Below are positions 46,050 through 57,535 of a stretch of DNA of 64,000 nucleotides, piece by piece. Every line of letters begins with the position of its first letter. Within the stretch, counting starts at the first letter, position 1. The position numbers and the translations under genes are program-made. The notes beneath the pieces were generated by a model. That model had not been told where the DNA came from and did no database searches. It saw only the letters and a program-made list of their open reading frames with translations. The DNA lies in the NCBI GenBank assembly GCA_964016875.1, contig OZ024718.1, positions 45,237,906-45,301,905 on the forward strand. The letters run 5' to 3'. This DNA comes from Fallopia convolvulus (taxonomy: Eukaryota > Streptophyta > Magnoliopsida > Caryophyllales > Polygonaceae).

Positions 46050-47952
46050 TGTAACATCCCCGACCAAAGTGCATACGTCATTTTGCATTCATATCATATT
46101 AAGAGCATATGAATAGTATATTGACATGATATATATTTAATTTTTAAAAATAATATTTATTTTCTAATTAAGTTTATTATAGTTTAAAAAGTTTTTAACT
46201 AAAAATTAATTATTAATTAATTCAGGGTAAAATTTGTAGTAAAGAAGTTTTGAAGATGAAAATTATAATTTTGACATAAGTTTTGCCGACTTCTTTGATT
46301 TAGCTGACTCTTTGGTATATAATGTCACCAGTGACTTGATTCTTCAATATGAAGAAGACGAAGAAGATAAAAAAAACGAGACTTTGTTTGTTTTAAAAAA
46401 AACGAGAGTGTAAGGAATTTTGTTGTTTTTGTTGGATTCGGTACAAGATCTCTTCTATTGGGTTTTAATTTCGAAGTACGAGCGTGATTTGGTAAGTTTT
46501 AATTAATTAATGGTTTATCTGGATTTTCCTAATTTTTCCAGATCTAGATCTACAGTTGCTTTTGTTTGAGAAATCAGTTGATCTATTGTTTTCAAAGGGT
46601 GTTTTCGATATCGGATTTATATTCGGTAAAAGATTTCAGAGTATTTTTAGGGTTTCGTTTTGTAAGGATATTAGGGAGACCTTTGATCAAGTTTTTCAGA
46701 AAGGTTTGAACTAGAAAAATGTTCTTTCATATATATAGTTTATCGATGTCAAGTTTTAAAGGATTTGGAATTATGCATAAGAAGTTATAATGCATTCTGG
46801 CATTTCATTGCATTTAGGGTTAGAATTTATAAGAGTAAATAGCCTAATTTTTATTGGGTTACATATAGGAGCACCAGTCATAGACCGTGGTCAGAGTCAA
46901 GGGGGAGAAATATAGTATATGCCTTAAACAGGTGAGTATAGACCGGAGATTCAACCCTATGTGCTATATGTGAAATATGGATATATGTGATATATGAGCT
47001 ATATGGATATATGTGCTATATGAGTTATATGGATATATGTGCTATATGAGTTATATGGATAGATATGATAGCTCTGATATTTTCAGAGTTGTTTGCATAG
47101 AAAGTCTGTTAACAGATGGCATATGATATATGATTACATGATGCACTTGATTGCATACCATATTGCAATGAGATTAAAAGGACTTGTGACTGTCTTGCCC
47201 TGAACTGTAATTCAGGAAATCTTCGGATTTCTTTGTTGAAGTGACCTACGGGTCATACAGGACCTACGGGTCATACAGGATCTTCGGATCATACAGGATC
47301 TTCGGATCATATTGGACCTACGGGTCAATCAGGAGATCTTCGGATTTCTTTGCTAAAGGGACCATAAGAGTCAATATTCAGGAGATCTTCGGATTTCTTT
47401 GCTAAAGGGGCCATAAGAGTCCATATATAGTAAACCCGGGGCAGATTCAGGTTTGAACAGTTCACAGAATAATGAATCGGATACATCGGCATTTGCATTT
47501 GTATAGTAAATTCCTATATGACATATGTATAATATGTATGTATATATACATGGACTAAATGTTTGACTCTGTGTGAAGTAATTGATGATGATTTATATTC
47601 AGTAAGTATGCGACTCATGTAAATCGCAAAATAATTTTTTCAGGTTCAACTAGTTCTTACTGACGTGTGTCTCTTTTAGAGGTCACATTCATACAGGTCG
47701 GCCGGCTGAAGCTCAATGCAACCTTCTCCTCCTCATTTTGTATCTTAGACATATGGGTTGTAAATAGAAGTTAGAGTGACTGATGTTTTAGTATGACTAG
47801 TAACAGCATAGAACTGTGTGTGTGCGTGCAACCCTTTATGGTTGTTACTTTTGCTTTGTGCTTATGTGGATAGTTGCTTATATGTGAGTTATATGTTTAT
47901 ATGTGAAATAAGTTGTTACAAAGTATATGTCATAGAGTATAAGGGTGTGACA
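46050..47952 (+). repeat. Chromovirus 3' LTR (1,903 bp)
   Basis: TGTAACATCC to GGTGTGACA, collinear with the 5' LTR. Its hairpin array is at 47217-47326, with units at 47243, 47261, 47279, 47297 and 47315. The fourth unit keeps TTCG where the 5' LTR has ATCG. The TATA box is around 46317. Confidence 0.93.
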
Positions 47953-50900
47953 AATGGTCCCCACATTCTTCAACTTCGATAGGACATTTCAAATTGTCGA
48001 CAAAAGGGTCTTTCTTTTGAAGGCTATTTCAGTAATCTCAAGAAGTTATGGGAAGAGCTCTCCACCTATGTTCCGCTTGAATCATGCACTTGCAACAACT
48101 GCACTTGTGGCCTCAATGCTAAGCTTACAAAAGCCCATGATGAGGAACGCATTCATCAGGATCTCATGGGTTAGGATGATGTCGCCTTCGACACCATTCG
48201 ATCTAATATTATGTCTCAAGACCCGTTGCCAAAGTTGGGAAGGATTTATGCGCCGATAGTTCAAGACGAACGCCAACAATCAATCATCAAAGATCGTGAG
48301 TCTAAGTCTGATGCATTGCCCTTCGCAGCTCGCTCCTCTTCATCGTCATCTTCCAATAATTCATCTCAGTTGACGCCGGAACAAAAGAAGTTACTTTACT
48401 GTACTCATTGCAATCGATCGGGCCATGACAATTCCATGTGTTTCAAAATACATGGTTTTCGGGATTGGTTCTTTGAGAAACGAGGCACCGGACGAGGCTT
48501 GAACTCTTCAAATCGAGGTCGTGGTCAGAACCCCCCCCCAGATTCTAACCCTGATCGTCCTTCTGTTGGTCGTGGGCAAGGCAATGGCGTGACAAACGCC
48601 CTCAACAACCCGGTTCAAGCATCAATCAAAATTCCTTTTAACCAAATGCTAAAGATCGACAGGCACTTGGCTCGAACATGTCCAACGATCAATGGGCTTC
48701 TATTTTGCAATTGTTTTCCTCCTTAAACAGTTCTCCCGCCTCTAGCAGTCTTTCTGGTAAGTCTTCTCACCCTTGCATCCTAGACACGGGGGCGTCATAC
48801 CACATGACGGGGGACATTAGATTATTACAGGATTTGTTTTCTATTCCCTCAATTTCTATTATGCTTCCTAATGGATAGATTTTGGCTGCCACTCAAGCCG
48901 GATCATTGATTTTTTTGCACGCTTAGAGTGCCCGACGTTCTCTATATTCCCGGCCTTACTTGCAATCTCTTGTCGTTTTCTCATCTTACGTCCTATCTAG
49001 ATTGTATTATGATTTTGAATAGTCGAATGTGCATCTTACAAGACCTAAACTCGAAGACGATGATTGGAGCGGGGTCTACTGTCTTCATGCTTTCCATTCA
49101 GTTGCTCATGTTCCTGTTGTTTCTACTTCTCCTAGTTTGTGGCATCTTCGTCTCGGACATCCACGATGTTTGGGGACCTCATGTTGTATTGGTTTATTTG
49201 ATGAAGTCCAAGAATGAAACTGCTAAATTGATTGTTGAGTTCTATGCTATGATTCTCACACTGTTTTCCAAACATATTAAGTGTGTGCGTGTGGGTAATG
49301 GGACGGAATTCCTCCCTCTGGTTCCTTTCTTTGCGGCGAAAGGGATCCGATTTGAACATTCCTGCACTTATACACCTCAGAAAAATGGTCATGTTGAGCG
49401 AAACATCACCATCTTCTTAATGTGGCTAGAGCTCTTCGATTTCAGGCAAGTCTTCCACTTGAACTCTAGGGAGAATGTGTTCTTACAACATGCTATTTAA
49501 TAAACTGTACTCCGTCAAAATTGTTGCATGGAAATTCCCCTTATGAAATCCTTTATAATCGGCCTCCCAATTACAATTACATTCGGGTTTTTGGGTGTTT
49601 GTGCTACGCTTCTCAAATACCTAAAGACCGGGATAAATTTGCCTCTTGTAGTAGAAAGTTTTTTTTTTCTCGGCTATCCTAACAGTATCCATGGTTGGCG
49701 TTTATTAGATTTAGACACCAAAAGTGTATTTATGAGCCGAGATGTGATATTTTCTTAGGACAGTTTTCCTTACAGTGAGTCGGCTCCAATTTTCATTCCT
49801 TCTGTCTCAGTCGAGCCACCTCCGGCTATCTATGATGATCCATAGATTGATCTTGAGTCGGCATTGCCTATCACCACTCCTGTTCACGACAGGGGGAGTC
49901 TTGACGTTGCGGTACCTCGCCACGGTACTCGTATTAGGCGACCTCCGTCTTGATTGCATGATTATATTTGCAGCACGAACCAAGTTATTGACCCCCCTCT
50001 GTCAGCATCACCAACCGTTTCCAAGTCATCGTGTTCAGGTACACACTATCCCATAGCTGCTTATGTTTCTTGTAATAATTTTTCTCCTTTACATACTAGA
50101 TTTTTTTTTTTGTTGTCACTTCTGGTCATGAACCTAGTACATATTCTAATGCCGTTAAATATACGATTTGGAGAGATGCTATGGCTTCTAAAATAGCGGC
50201 ATTGGAGAGAAATAAAACTTGGACACTTACCAAGCTTCCACCTAACAAAACAACCATTGGCTGTAAATGGGTGTATCACATTAAGTATCGTTCTCATGGT
50301 TCTGTTGAGCACCATAAGGCGCGGCTTGTTGTGCTTGGAAATCGGCAGGTTGAGGGTCTTGATTTTCATGAGACTTTTGCTCATGTAGCAAAAATGGTCA
50401 CTGTTAGAGTTTTCTTGTCTGTTGCTACTATTAAGGAGTGGGAATTGCATCAGATGGATGTCCATAATGCATTCTTACATGATGATTTAGATGAGGAGGT
50501 TTACATGAAACTTCCCCTTGGATTTTCTACTACACATTCTGGGATGGTTTGTCGCTTTCAAAAGTCTCTCTATGGGACTTCGATAGGCTCCTCGGAATTG
50601 GTTTTTTAAGCTAGCTACAACTCTTCGTGCTTTTGATTTTCATCAAAGTCACGCCGATCACTCTTTCTTTGTGTTTGCTCAGGGTTCTGTCAGTTTACAT
50701 GTTCTTGTCTATGTTGATGACATGATTATTTAAGGAAATGACTCTACTGCTATCTCACGCTTTAAGAATTATCTAAGTTCCTACTTTCATATGAAGGACT
50801 TAGGTATTCTGAAGTACTTTCTCGGCATTGAAGTTGCTCGTTCTTCTAAGGGTATTTTTCTTAGCGTAAATATACCCTTGATATTCTTTCTGAGTCAGGA

Positions 50901-51671
50901 TTGTTAGTCGGAAAGTCGTGTGACTTTCCCATGCATGGAGCCGAACCATTCTTTCACCACTTCCGATAGCACTGTATTTGACCAGCCAGAACGCTATCGT
51001 CGTCTTGTTGGCCGATTGATATATCTTACTATTACTCACCCGGAGATCAGCTATTTTGTTCACACTTTAGCTCAGTTTCTGCAGACTTCTAAGGTAGATC
51101 ATTGGCACGCCGTTCTACGTGTTTTGAGATATCTTAAGAGTCATTCAGGTCAAGGTATTCTACTCTTTGCTGCCAGCTCATTACAGATTTTTGTTTATTG
51201 CGATTCAGATTGGGCCACTTGCCCTCTGTCTCGTCGATCTCATGATCTCACTGGTTTCTTTGTCTGTCTTGGTTAGTCTCCTATTTCCTGGAAGACAAAG
51301 AAGCATCACACTATTTCTCGTTCTTCTGCTAAGGCAGAGTATCGTTCTATGGGCTCTGCTTGTGATGAACTTCTTTGGTTAAAATCCTTGTTGGGTCCTT
51401 TGGTATTCGACACTCAGGTCCCATGCGTCTTTATTGTGATAGTCAGGCTGCCTTGCATATTACACCTAATCTAGTTTTTCATGAACGGACAAAGCATATA
51501 GAGATTGATTGCCATTTAATTCGGGAACAGTTTCAGAATGGCACCATTCGTGCATCCCATATTCGAACCCATGAGCAACCAGTAGACATTTTTACTAAAC
51601 TTTTAGGTCGACAACAATTTCTGTATTTTCTCTCCAAGTTGGGCATTCTTAATTTACATGCTCCAACTTGA
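47953..51671 (+). pseudogene. gag-pol: Copia gag-pol remainder: nucleocapsid, protease, integrase, RT, RNase H
   Basis: The gag continues with a CTCGLNAKL-type Cys block, SNIMSQDPLPKLGR and a CTHCNRSGHDNSMC zinc knuckle. Then come protease CILDTGASYHMTG (48778), integrase LWHLRLGHP and YTPQKNGHVERN, RT with TIGCKWVYHIKY, DVHNAFLHDDLDEEVYM and a YVDDMI active site (about 50710). RNase H follows with YCDSQAALHI, HERTKHIEIDCH and the end KLGILNLHAPT. The order protease-integrase-RT-RNase H is that of Copia. Many stops and frame changes break the frame. It is split from its N-terminus by the chromovirus. Confidence 0.9.
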
Positions 51672-51678
51672 AGGGGAG

Positions 51679-51840
51679 TATTAGACCTAGGGTTATTTTA
51701 TTAGACATATTTGTTATGGCTTGTTATTTAAGCTATCGTATTGCTTAAGATATCTTGACATATTGTAACTATATAAGCTCATATTCGTTCAATAAAAAGC
51801 AAGATTTACTCTTCCAAATTTATCTCTCTAAAATCTTTCA
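51679..51840 (+). repeat. Copia 3' LTR (162 bp)
   Basis: It follows the purine tract AAGGGGAG and ends TCTTTCA before the ATTTA duplication. It has 17 bp more than the 5' LTR. Its outer edge lies about 200 bp from the stop codon of the DELLA gene, so Copia transcription and DELLA transcription converge here. Confidence 0.9.
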
Positions 51841-52036
51841 ATTTATCATCATTATACAGTACTAATTATGTATAAATGTTTCAACACAAATTGAATTAAG
51901 CCCTCGACAAAAAAAAAAACCTCCTTCAAAACTAGTCTCATTGGAGTAATCATTCACCAAACATGCATCACAACGAACGACGACACTTTCTTCCTGGCCT
52001 GCCTCACAATTCTCTTGAGTTAGACCCACTCATCGG

Positions 52037-53617
52037 CTAACTGGGCCCAGCTTGCCAAGCCGAAGCCGCGATCAGAGGGCGGCTATGCCAGCCCAGAGTC
52101 AAGCACCCATCAATTTCTTCGACACAGTATCCCTCCGCCGAGAACAATGTCAACAACATGCTTGCTTGCTTGAAAGCATTGGAGCCCAAATGTAATGGCT
52201 TGAACCCGGCCCGGTCCAGCCGGGACCTCCACATGGTCAGCGACTCGTGCCTGGCGACCCGGGCTGGGCCTTCACAGCACAGTATGTTGCATATCTCCCT
52301 CTGTATGTATATCTCGGCCAGGGCTTTCTCGGGCTGGATCTGGCAAGCCTCCAACGAGTCGAACATGGTCGAGTAGTAATGCAACGCCTCGGTGAACCGG
52401 TCCAAGTACCCGGCCCGGTTGTGGTTCGCCTCTTGCTCCACCACCGTCACTATCTTCGGATTAAAGGCCTTTACCCACCCTAGGACCGAGTCGACCGCAC
52501 CAGGCCCGTCTAGGCCCGATTCCGACCCGAGAAGCCCGTGGAGCATCATGATGGAGTTTACGGCGACGGCCTCGTCCTGGTTCACGTGGAGCGTCCATGG
52601 CTTTACATCCTCTAGGCTGGTGGCTGCGACGCCGTGGAAAGTGAACTGGACGTTGACGGACCGGGCCAGCTGGGCCAGCTTGAGCCCGACTTCGTGGAGA
52701 GAATCCCGTCCATCTGGGCTTTGAGGCCCGATCCCTGTGAGGGTGAGACACGGTGGCCCGCCGGGCCTGAGGGCCAGGGCTTGGATCAGCGGCGGCCATT
52801 GCAGGCCGTGCATTATGTTGAAGTCGATGACGTGGACTCGATCGTGGCCGTGGAAGGCTTCGAGGATGGCCTGATTGGCGGTGAAGTGGGCGAATTTCAA
52901 GTACGGGCAGGCCTCGTAGAAGTGGTGGTAGAGGATCTCGTGCTCGAATCCGGCGGCGGCGGCGGGAGGCGGATGGTAGAGGCGGCGGGAGAGGGCGTCG
53001 ATGAAGTAGCCGGCGACCTTCCCGATGCCGCACGTGGTGTTCACGAGCTTGAGCAGGAGCTTCATATCCTCGAGAAGGGCAGCGGCCAATGGGAGGTCGC
53101 CACGTTGCACGGACTCCGCGCACGTCAGGAGCAAGTGGACGAGGCGTATGCCGGAATCCTCCTCCGCGTCAGAGTCGACCACAGTCAGTGGACTGTACCC
53201 TTCGTAAGCAATCTGGTCCGTCCACGTGGCCCTGGCGTAATTGGACGAGGATTCGGCGGAGGAGGAGTACGGATACGGGGTAGCAGATCCGGGTAGATGG
53301 GTCGGGTTGTTGGGTTCCACTTCGGATAGGAGGGATTCGACCCAGGAAGACAGATCCGAGGGGTTGTAGTGGACGAGGCCGTCCGAGGTGGACAGGTCAA
53401 AGGGCGCGTTGACGATGGCGGTTTCCAGGCTTTCCAGCCGCTGCGCGACCTGCCGGAGATCCGATGTGCGGACCTGGTAACCCGCCCCGGCTAAGAGGTT
53501 GTCGATCTCTGATGGTTTTGTCGCCGGTGACACCGAAGAAGACGGGGACGTGGCGGAGGAACAGCCGTAGTCGCCGCCGCCGCCGACCGCGGCTATTGTG
53601 TTTTGGGAATATTCCAT
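52037..53617 (-). CDS. DELLA-type GRAS transcriptional regulator (GAI/RGA family), variant DELLA motif
   Basis: A single 526-codon frame, no intron, with start ATG at 53615-53617 and stop TAG at 52037. DELLA proteins are nuclear repressors of gibberellin responses that are degraded after binding the GID1 receptor. N-terminal regulatory part: DNLLA at residues 39-43 in the place of DELLA, followed by GYQVRTSDL; LESLE at 61-65; VHYNP at 82-86. GRAS domain: first leucine repeat from about 155 (VRLVH-like IRLVHLLLTCAE), VHVID at 261-265, a second leucine repeat about 300-360, PFYRE-type region about 380-450 (HYYSTMFDSLE), RVAR at 453-456 in the place of RVER, and SAW 505-521. The Ser/Thr linker between VHYNP and the GRAS domain is short. 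All GRAS blocks are intact and GC content is high, so the gene looks functional. The E-to-N change may weaken receptor binding. Eudicots have paralogues with such variants, from memory. Confidence 0.95.
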   Translation of the reverse strand: MEYSQNTIAAVGGGGDYGCSSATSPSSSVSPATKPSEIDNLLAGAGYQVRTSDLRQVAQRLESLETAIVNAPFDLSTSDGLVHYNPSDLSSWVESLLSEVEPNNPTHLPGSATPYPYSSSAESSSNYARATWTDQIAYEGYSPLTVVDSDAEEDSGIRLVHLLLTCAESVQRGDLPLAAALLEDMKLLLKLVNTTCGIGKVAGYFIDALSRRLYHPPPAAAAGFEHEILYHHFYEACPYLKFAHFTANQAILEAFHGHDRVHVIDFNIMHGLQWPPLIQALALRPGGPPCLTLTGIGPQSPDGRDSLHEVGLKLAQLARSVNVQFTFHGVAATSLEDVKPWTLHVNQDEAVAVNSIMMLHGLLGSESGLDGPGAVDSVLGWVKAFNPKIVTVVEQEANHNRAGYLDRFTEALHYYSTMFDSLEACQIQPEKALAEIYIQREICNILCCEGPARVARHESLTMWRSRLDRAGFKPLHLGSNAFKQASMLLTLFSAEGYCVEEIDGCLTLGWHSRPLIAASAWQAGPS

Positions 53618-53680
53618 GGTTAATTTGTGAGCGAGAAGAAAATGAAGTGGGTAATTATAAGGTGTTGTGATGCAAAATTG

Positions 53681-53731
53681 GTATATATGGAGCCACTCAA
53701 TTTGGTCCTACTCAACGATAATATATACACT
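53681..53731 (-). promoter_or_regulatory. Candidate TATA boxes of the DELLA gene
   Basis: On the minus strand CCATATATAC (53681-53690) lies about 65 bp and GTGTATATATTATC (about 53718-53731) about 105 bp upstream of the ATG. Either would give a short leader. Choice between them cannot be made by eye. Confidence 0.4.
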
Positions 53732-53804
53732 ACGGAATAATAAAGTATTTTTTTGAGAAGAAAAGTTGTTGTATGTATTATAGAAAGAGTCGTGTGAGAA
53801 TGCT

Positions 53805-54055
53805 CGTTCATGTGAGAATTAAGAATAAATTTCGCTCGTCCATTATAAAAAATCAACGTCCCTGATTAAATATTTATTAAAAAAATAAAATACGGCACGA
53901 ACGAATTTTTTCCGTATTTTTCAAAAATACGCGAATAATTCGCCCATGCCGTTTTTTCCCCTTTTTAAGTGAAATGATTAACGCCTTTGATTTTTCTTCA
54001 TCCAACGGCTTTTATTCTTTCTTATTTAGCACCTGGGCGCCCATTCGCACTTGAA
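53805..54055. mobile_element. Foldback (long inverted-repeat) MITE upstream of the DELLA gene
   Basis: The core is a near-perfect inverted repeat. Arms 53893-53921 and 53923-53951 pair around a single C, with inner stem CGTATTTTT/AAAAATACG and outer CGGCA/TGCCG. Lower-similarity pairing continues outward to about 53805 and 54055 (for example AATCAACG against CGTTAATC-like sequence). The right arm recurs at 38540-38665, so it is a dispersed family. Ends and target duplication are not certain. It begins about 190 bp and is centred about 300 bp upstream of the DELLA ATG. Confidence 0.6.
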
Positions 54056-54060
54056 CCAGA

Positions 54061-54992
54061 CCCTATATATTATACAGAATAATAATTAATAATATCAGTT
54101 CTATGCGTATTTGAATTGTGTGGAATTAATTTGTAACTATGTTATATTTTCGTTTAGGACAGTAAAATCGTTCAAAATCATGGACTATTGAAATACAAAA
54201 ATAATAATATCATCTTGATTAAAAAATAGTGCTAATAATGCTGATATTTTATTGTATGGAATTATAGAATATTAAAATACGTTATCACTAGTAAATATAT
54301 AATAAAGAAAATGCAAATTGATATTGTAAATAATATGCAGTCTATGGTCGCTCTCTTTCTTAGTCACATGTACTACTATATTATGTACATCTATAACACA
54401 AAAATAATGGGACTAGAGTGGTACAAAATTTAGACCTATGCCTGCTTAATTGTCACCAATTTATATATATGTACGCTACTCAATTGCCCAATGGGATGCA
54501 ACTTGCAAGTCACCTGGGTCCGGTTCCACCGGACCCTGGAACCGGCCGGTTTCCTGATTTCGGTCCAGTTCCTCCAGGTTCCGGTGTCAAAACTGAAAAT
54601 TCTAAAAATAAAAAATAACAAAATCTTAGGCCGGTAAAAAATAAAGAGGGTCGTGACTGCGGCCCATTGGACTGCGGTCGCGGTCTAGAAGCCGCGATTG
54701 CGTCTCGTTAGATCGTGGTCGCGTTTTGGTTCTGTTGGATAACAAAACCTTCTGTTTTATAATCGCGATTGAGTTTATACAAATGGCGATTGCGGTTATA
54801 CAAAGCGCGACTGTAGTTCAATGTGTCGAGAAGAACAATGTGCCATGAACTACACCACTAATAGGAAAAGTTGGATAATAAAAGACTTGGACTTAAAGTT
54901 AAGTTGCCTACGTATCTTCTCGGGGTTATAGAGGAATCAAAGTCCACGTAGTTCTCTTACCTTTCGATATGAAAACCCGCTTTGCTTACCAT
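54061..54992. other. Intergenic sequence with GC-rich palindromic patches
   Basis: AT-rich to about 54500. Then GGTCCGGTTCCACCGGACC (a 19-base hairpin, about 54518-54536) and further GGTTCC/GGAACC repeats occur, then GCGGTCGCGGT/CGCGATTGCG repeats at 54655-54830. GGTTCCGG-type runs are common near the ends of plant hAT elements, and the hAT transposase remnant begins at 54993. No terminal inverted repeat pair could be closed. Confidence 0.45.
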
Positions 54993-55410
54993 CTACGAGG
55001 ATCCATCGGAACCGGCGGAAGTGCTTTGGGATTGGGAGTCATCGTCTAGGTCGTCCGAGTCGGAAGTTTCGAATACCTCCGACTTTTGTTGACGAATTTC
55101 CACCCTCTTCCAATCACACACGCACACTTGGGCTTCCAAGACATTGGATTTTAAGTTCGATCGCTTTGCGTCTAGGACGTGTCCTCCTTCGCTAAATGTT
55201 TGCTCTACCGATACGATCAAGGCGGGAACAATAAGCACTTGAGCCACGATCTTTACCAAGGTTGGGAAAGTCTTCTTGTGGGTCTTCCACCAAACTAAAA
55301 TATCAAATTCTTCTTCACCAAAGTACTCAAAGTCGGTTGTTAGATATGTCAGAAACTCCGCATTCGAGCTCGAATGTCTCGGTCTCTTGGTAAGGCTTTG
55401 TATAATACTA

Positions 55411-55433
55411 CCCCCCCCCCCCCCCCCCCCCCC
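55411..55433. repeat. 23-base poly-C tract in the hAT pseudogene
   Basis: An uninterrupted C23 on the plus strand (polyglycine in the minus frame). It is the second long G/C homopolymer of the window. Confidence 0.9.
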
Positions 55434-56996
55434 AACTTTTGATTAGTACCAAGGCATCTTGAGATCAAAGAGGATGAAGATTGTGGAGGTAATGGAGAAG
55501 AAGAAATAGCACTAGATGAATATTCGGTAACCAATTCATCAATCGATCTTCTAACTTTACTAATAATATCTCCAACACTAACACTATCATCATTATCATC
55601 CAAATCCAATGCCTCATAATAATCATTCGAAAATATTTCTAAATCATTCATCTTAAAATTAGGATCAAACACACAAGCAACAAGATAAAAATTGGAAATA
55701 ACTTTATAATAGTTCAACCATTTCGTTTTCATAGCATCAATAACACCATAAAGTTCGGGGAATTTACGCCCCTCAAAAAAAGCACCAGCCACATTCAATG
55801 CCTCAATTCAAAACAAATGAGCGAAAAAGGTTTATAAACCATGACTAAAAGTTAATGTTGCATCATGAAATACTTTCAAAACTTCTAAGATTTTGTAACT
55901 ATAATCCCAAGATTCAGAAATAATGGGAGTGTCGAGAAAATATAGTGCGAAAAAAGAAATTAAAACATCTTTGTAAGGAATGCATGCATGAAGTAGTTTA
56001 AAAGTGGAGTTCCAAAGGTGGCAAACATCTTTTGCAAAAGTTCGGTGTAGAACACATTTTTTACTACAAAACGACTTCCAATCTTGGGCGGTTCGGGGGC
56101 TAGCCCACATATGACTAACAACATATCTAATAGGAGAGATTAAAGTCGACATAATATTTAAACCATATATATTTGACACATAAGTTTAAAATATGGAAAA
56201 CACATCTTACATGAAAATACTTCGCTCCAAGAATTGGTTGACAATGCGAAATCAAATCTCGGATTAAAGCGGTGTTGTTAGATGCATTGTCAAACGAGAT
56301 AGAAAAAACTCGTTGAAGTAGTCTATACTTTTCCAAAATAGTACGAATAATGTTACTAATCATTAAAGCGGTATGAGAATAGTCAAATACTCTATAAGCC
56401 AAAACACGTTTTTGCACAACAAAATGATCATCAATAAAATGACATGTTAAGCCACTGTATGCATGATTTTCCAATGACCACTTCAAATATCATTACAAAT
56501 TGAAACTTTATTATCATTTTCACCAAAAAAAATTCACCAATGCTATTTTACGGTTTTTATAAGCTTTTATCACATTATTTTTTACCGACTTAGTCATCCA
56601 ATTGTTAAATCCTAACTTTTCGGCAAAACTAAATGATAAGTGATCAACACAAATAGACTTGGAAAAAGCATACATACTAGCATTATGGTTTTATTAAATA
56701 AACGATGGTTATAGTGAGGATTAAGGGAAGAAGAGGTTGTAAACCCGGAGAATTGAGATTGTCCTCGCATCATACCTAACTTGTCGGGGTGTGCTCTCTT
56801 CACGTGTTTGAATAATGTTCCATAGCCCGATCCCACCAACCATGTGTACTTATCACAATAGCTACAATGAATTGTATATTTCTTGTGAGGTACATCATAG
56901 GCTCCCTTTCAAAAATGTTTTTTAAAAATATCGGATTTAAGAGTTGGAGCCTCAGGTCCATCCACATCCACTCCCTCATTTTCATCGGTAGTGGAC

Positions 56997-57535
56997 CAGT
57001 GGCAGAGCTACAGCATGCCTAGAGGGGGATGTAGCCCCCACTGGAATTTAAAAAAAATAATAATGAGTCCATCATTCCGTTTTGATTCTCTCAATCTTTC
57101 TTTCTGGTTCACTGGTTCCTACTTCCTAGCTAGGGTTGTTTACCAGTTTCATGAATATGGGCCTGTTTGTTATTCTCCATTTTTTTTCCATTGGAACATG
57201 GGCCGTTTAAATGCCATTAACATGGGCCTGTTCAAATGATACATTCTTCATCTTTGTTTTTTCCCATAGTATTTGATTAATCAATTTGCATGTTTGTTAT
57301 TCTCCATTTTTCCTATTACTAATTCACCCTATTTAGGGTATGAAGATGATATGAATTTTTTTGGTAAATTATTAACTTTTTTGTAAATTATAATTATAAT
57401 GCTCTTTTTTTTGTTTAGTTAAAATGATCATCTGTATCAGCTTTGTCTGTCCCTAGTAAATTGATACAGAATTTTTTTTATTCCCGTATTTTATATATTT
57501 AGCCCCCCTCGGCCATATTTCTGGCTACACCACTG
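56997..57535. mobile_element. hAT-type MITE (TSD TAGTGGAC), 539 bp
   Basis: The ends CAGTGGCAGAGCTACA and CTGGCTACACCACTG are imperfect inverted repeats of the CAGTGG(C/T)GGAGCC type common in plant hAT MITEs, with the usual AGGGGG/CCCCCC tract inside each end. Perfect 8-bp duplications TAGTGGAC flank it (56989-56996, 57536-57543). Removing it and one duplication restores the N-terminal transposase frame across the site. No coding capacity of its own. Confidence 0.92.

Larger units (their letters stand above)
39391..47952 (+). mobile_element. Chromovirus (Tekay/Del-like Ty3/Gypsy), nested, with both LTRs (TSD AATGG)
   Basis: The LTRs at 39391-41282 and 46050-47952 are flanked by identical AATGG (39386-39390, 47953-47957). 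An initiator-Met-type primer site (TGGTATCAG, 41294-41302) and a purine tract (AGAGGGAGAGGAT, 46037-46049) complete the structure. One gag-pol frame lies between, ending in a chromodomain-like tail. Long LTRs and the C-terminal chromodomain-like end suggest the Tekay/Del lineage. The LTRs differ by a few percent by eye, so it is younger than its Copia host. Confidence 0.93.
38743..51840 (+). mobile_element. Ty1/Copia retrotransposon (short LTRs), split by a nested chromovirus
   Basis: Short LTRs at 38743-38887 and 51679-51840 are flanked by identical 5-bp duplications ATTTA (38738-38742 and 51841-51845). Inside the 5' LTR lies a primer site TGGTATTGAAGCA, and before the 3' LTR a polypurine tract AAGGGGAG. 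Removing the nested element (39391-47952) leaves about 4.5 kb. Very short LTRs and the RNase H end LNLHAPT suggest the Ale/Retrofit lineage, as an inference. Confidence 0.92.

Noticed and set aside
52461..53296. Long open frames of 220 codons on the opposite strand and another frame of the DELLA gene
   Set aside because: They follow from the high GC content of the DELLA coding region. They show no domain, start deep inside it and read low-complexity Arg/Pro or Gly/Glu runs.
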